A DNA stretch of 64,000 bases from JABMQB01 sp963666575 (GTDB lineage Bacteria > Bacteroidota > Bacteroidia > Bacteroidales > Prolixibacteraceae): positions 372,001 to 436,000 of the forward strand of contig CAXXYG010000027.1 in the NCBI GenBank assembly GCA_963666575.2. Reading direction: 5' to 3'. The translations under genes and the position numbers were made by a program. Positions 63,091 through 64,000 of this stretch are shown here, piece after piece. The first letter of the stretch is position 1, and every line of letters begins with the position of its first letter. The notes beneath the pieces were generated by a model, which searched no databases, was not told the DNA's origin, and was given only the letters and a program-made list of their open reading frames with translations.

Positions 63091-63216
63091 ATTTCTTCTA
63101 TTATATTTATTAACTCCTTGTTAATTATTTGAGTAATATTTAATTATCGATTTACTATTATTATTCTTTTTTTTTCTTTATTTTATGAAAAGTAACATTG
63201 ATTAAAATATTATCAA

Positions 63217-64000
63217 TTGAATTCTTTATCAAAGAACATATTATCCAGACTTGAAGTATTAGAATCCAGGGAAGATATTAAAAATTTTTACTGGATTAAG
63301 GAACTACATACTGCTTCTAACCCTTATATTCGAATTGCTCTCGAAAAAGCTTCTGAATATAATGTTCAAGCTGTTTATTTCAGAAATTTTGATGACAACA
63401 GACCACCTATTCCTCAAATATATATTTACGATAATACCAATAAACCATTTCAGAAACAAAAATTATCAGACAATCATCACCGCATTTGGAGTTCTTGCCA
63501 GGTTCCTTTAATTTATATTTTCACCGATACTGAATTAAAAATAATAAATGCATTCGAAGCTCCAGGATACAAAAACAATCAGCACATTTCGCACGATTTT
63601 GAAACCTTTGAATTAGTTAAACTGTTTGAATCAATTGATAATAAAATAAAAGGCAGGCAGGGAAAAATATTTGCTGATTTTACCGTTAAAAATTTCGACA
63701 ATGGCAGTTTTTGGGAAAACGAAAATTTCAAAAAAGATTTTATAGTAAGCAAAAATGCATACGAAAGCCTAATTAAAAAATTAAAGGAAATTCGAAAAAA
63801 AATTCTTAAAGAAAAACTTTTCGACGATGAAAAATTGGCAAATAAACTTTTAGTTATGTCAATTTTAGTAAAATACCTTGAAGAAAGAAAAGACGATAAA
63901 GAAAATTCTGTTTTCCCAAAAAAAGGAGATGAAAGGTTAAAAATCGATAGGACTGGCAAACAATTGTATAACGAGAACTTTTTTCATTATTACGATATAG
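63217..64000 (+). CDS. N-terminal part of a restriction-modification DNA methyltransferase/endonuclease-like protein (cut by window edge)
   Basis: The frame is open from a TTG at 63217 to the window end (261 codons) with no in-frame ATG until far inside; the preceding stop is at 63199. Segments such as QVPLIYIFTDTELKIINAFEAPGY, DNGSFWENENFKKDFIVSKNAYESLIKKLKEI and LANKLLVMSILVKYLEERKDD resemble the N-terminal region of large Bacteroidota N-6 DNA methylase (Eco57I-like or type I/IIG) proteins. The methylase motifs (NPPY, SAM loop) would lie beyond the edge, so the assignment is not proven. It may open a defence island. Confidence 0.6.
   Translation, partial: MNSLSKNILSRLEVLESREDIKNFYWIKELHTASNPYIRIALEKASEYNVQAVYFRNFDDNRPPIPQIYIYDNTNKPFQKQKLSDNHHRIWSSCQVPLIYIFTDTELKIINAFEAPGYKNNQHISHDFETFELVKLFESIDNKIKGRQGKIFADFTVKNFDNGSFWENENFKKDFIVSKNAYESLIKKLKEIRKKILKEKLFDDEKLANKLLVMSILVKYLEERKDDKENSVFPKKGDERLKIDRTGKQLYNENFFHYYDI

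Noticed and set aside
63185..63209. ATG at 63189 opening a short frame upstream of the restriction-type gene
   Set aside because: It stops after six codons and is in a different frame; not enough to call a leader peptide.

Overview
This 64 kb window is a stretch of an AT-rich Bacteroidota chromosome, most likely Bacteroidales/Marinilabiliales-like; I cannot name a species. The evidence is a SusC-type TonB receptor, Bacteroidota-type promoters (-7 TAnnTTTG, in the best case with a -33 TTG), almost no Shine-Dalgarno signals, a MurF-alanine racemase fusion, the type IX secretion/gliding proteins GldB and a PorE-like protein, and many DUFs typical of the phylum (DUF2851, DUF4294, DUF1080). I see no rRNA, tRNA, CRISPR array, insertion sequence or prophage. 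Nearly all of it is core chromosome.

Layout. 1-8.1 kb, minus strand: a SusC-like receptor cut by the left edge, a YjjG-type nucleotidase, and an operon of a TonB receptor plus a surface lipoprotein with an SGNH fold that has lost its catalytic Ser and His. 8.3-13 kb: rsmI, an acidic hypothetical, thymidine kinase, and murF-alr broken by one extra base in a run of nine A. 13-18.4 kb: Crp/Fnr regulator, NAD synthetase, GldB, a small remnant of a DUF1080 gene, phosphofructokinase. 18.4-25.2 kb: rsmG, an ECF sigma factor and a glycosyltransferase in one overlapping operon; then tgt and an LptF/G permease; then a carboxyltransferase and its biotin carrier. 25.2-31.1 kb: a three-gene operon (glutamine-synthetase-like ligase, APH-fold kinase, HAD protein) facing away from type III glutamine synthetase. 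31.2-43.2 kb: PorE-like envelope protein, an unknown lipoprotein, a K+ channel, DUF2851, an AlkZ/YcaQ glycosylase, an RNA methyltransferase, arginine deiminase, DUF4294, a polyprenyl-phosphate sugar transferase, and a Gfo/Idh-like protein. 43.3-54.6 kb: pcm, an MBL hydrolase, gcvP, ispE, a small secreted protein with repeated acidic-W-M motifs, type II glutamine synthetase, a TldD/TldE pair whose TldD carries a Tat signal, and DUF1080. 54.8-64 kb: rpsO, pnp, a small membrane protein, a prolyl oligopeptidase lipoprotein, a deoxynucleoside kinase, a TPR lipoprotein, and the start of a restriction-modification-type protein cut by the right edge.

How the genes fit together. Nitrogen metabolism stands out: three glutamine-synthetase-superfamily proteins of three different types lie within about 23 kb, along with arginine deiminase and glycine decarboxylase. 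Envelope functions (TonB receptors, lipoproteins, LptF/G, MurF-Alr, sugar transferase, T9SS parts) and RNA modification/turnover (rsmI, rsmG, tgt, trmH-like, pnp) make up much of the rest. Two nucleoside kinases (tdk, dNK) and a YjjG phosphatase serve nucleotide salvage.

Best candidates for new biology: the ligase-kinase-HAD operon at 25.3-28.6 kb, which could be a gamma-glutamylation pathway for a phosphorylated or phosphorylatable small molecule; the TonB receptor paired with a probably catalytically dead SGNH lipoprotein; the three-repeat secreted peptide at 48.7 kb; and the restriction/defence gene that begins at the right edge. All family assignments come from reading motifs in the translated sequence; no database search was run.
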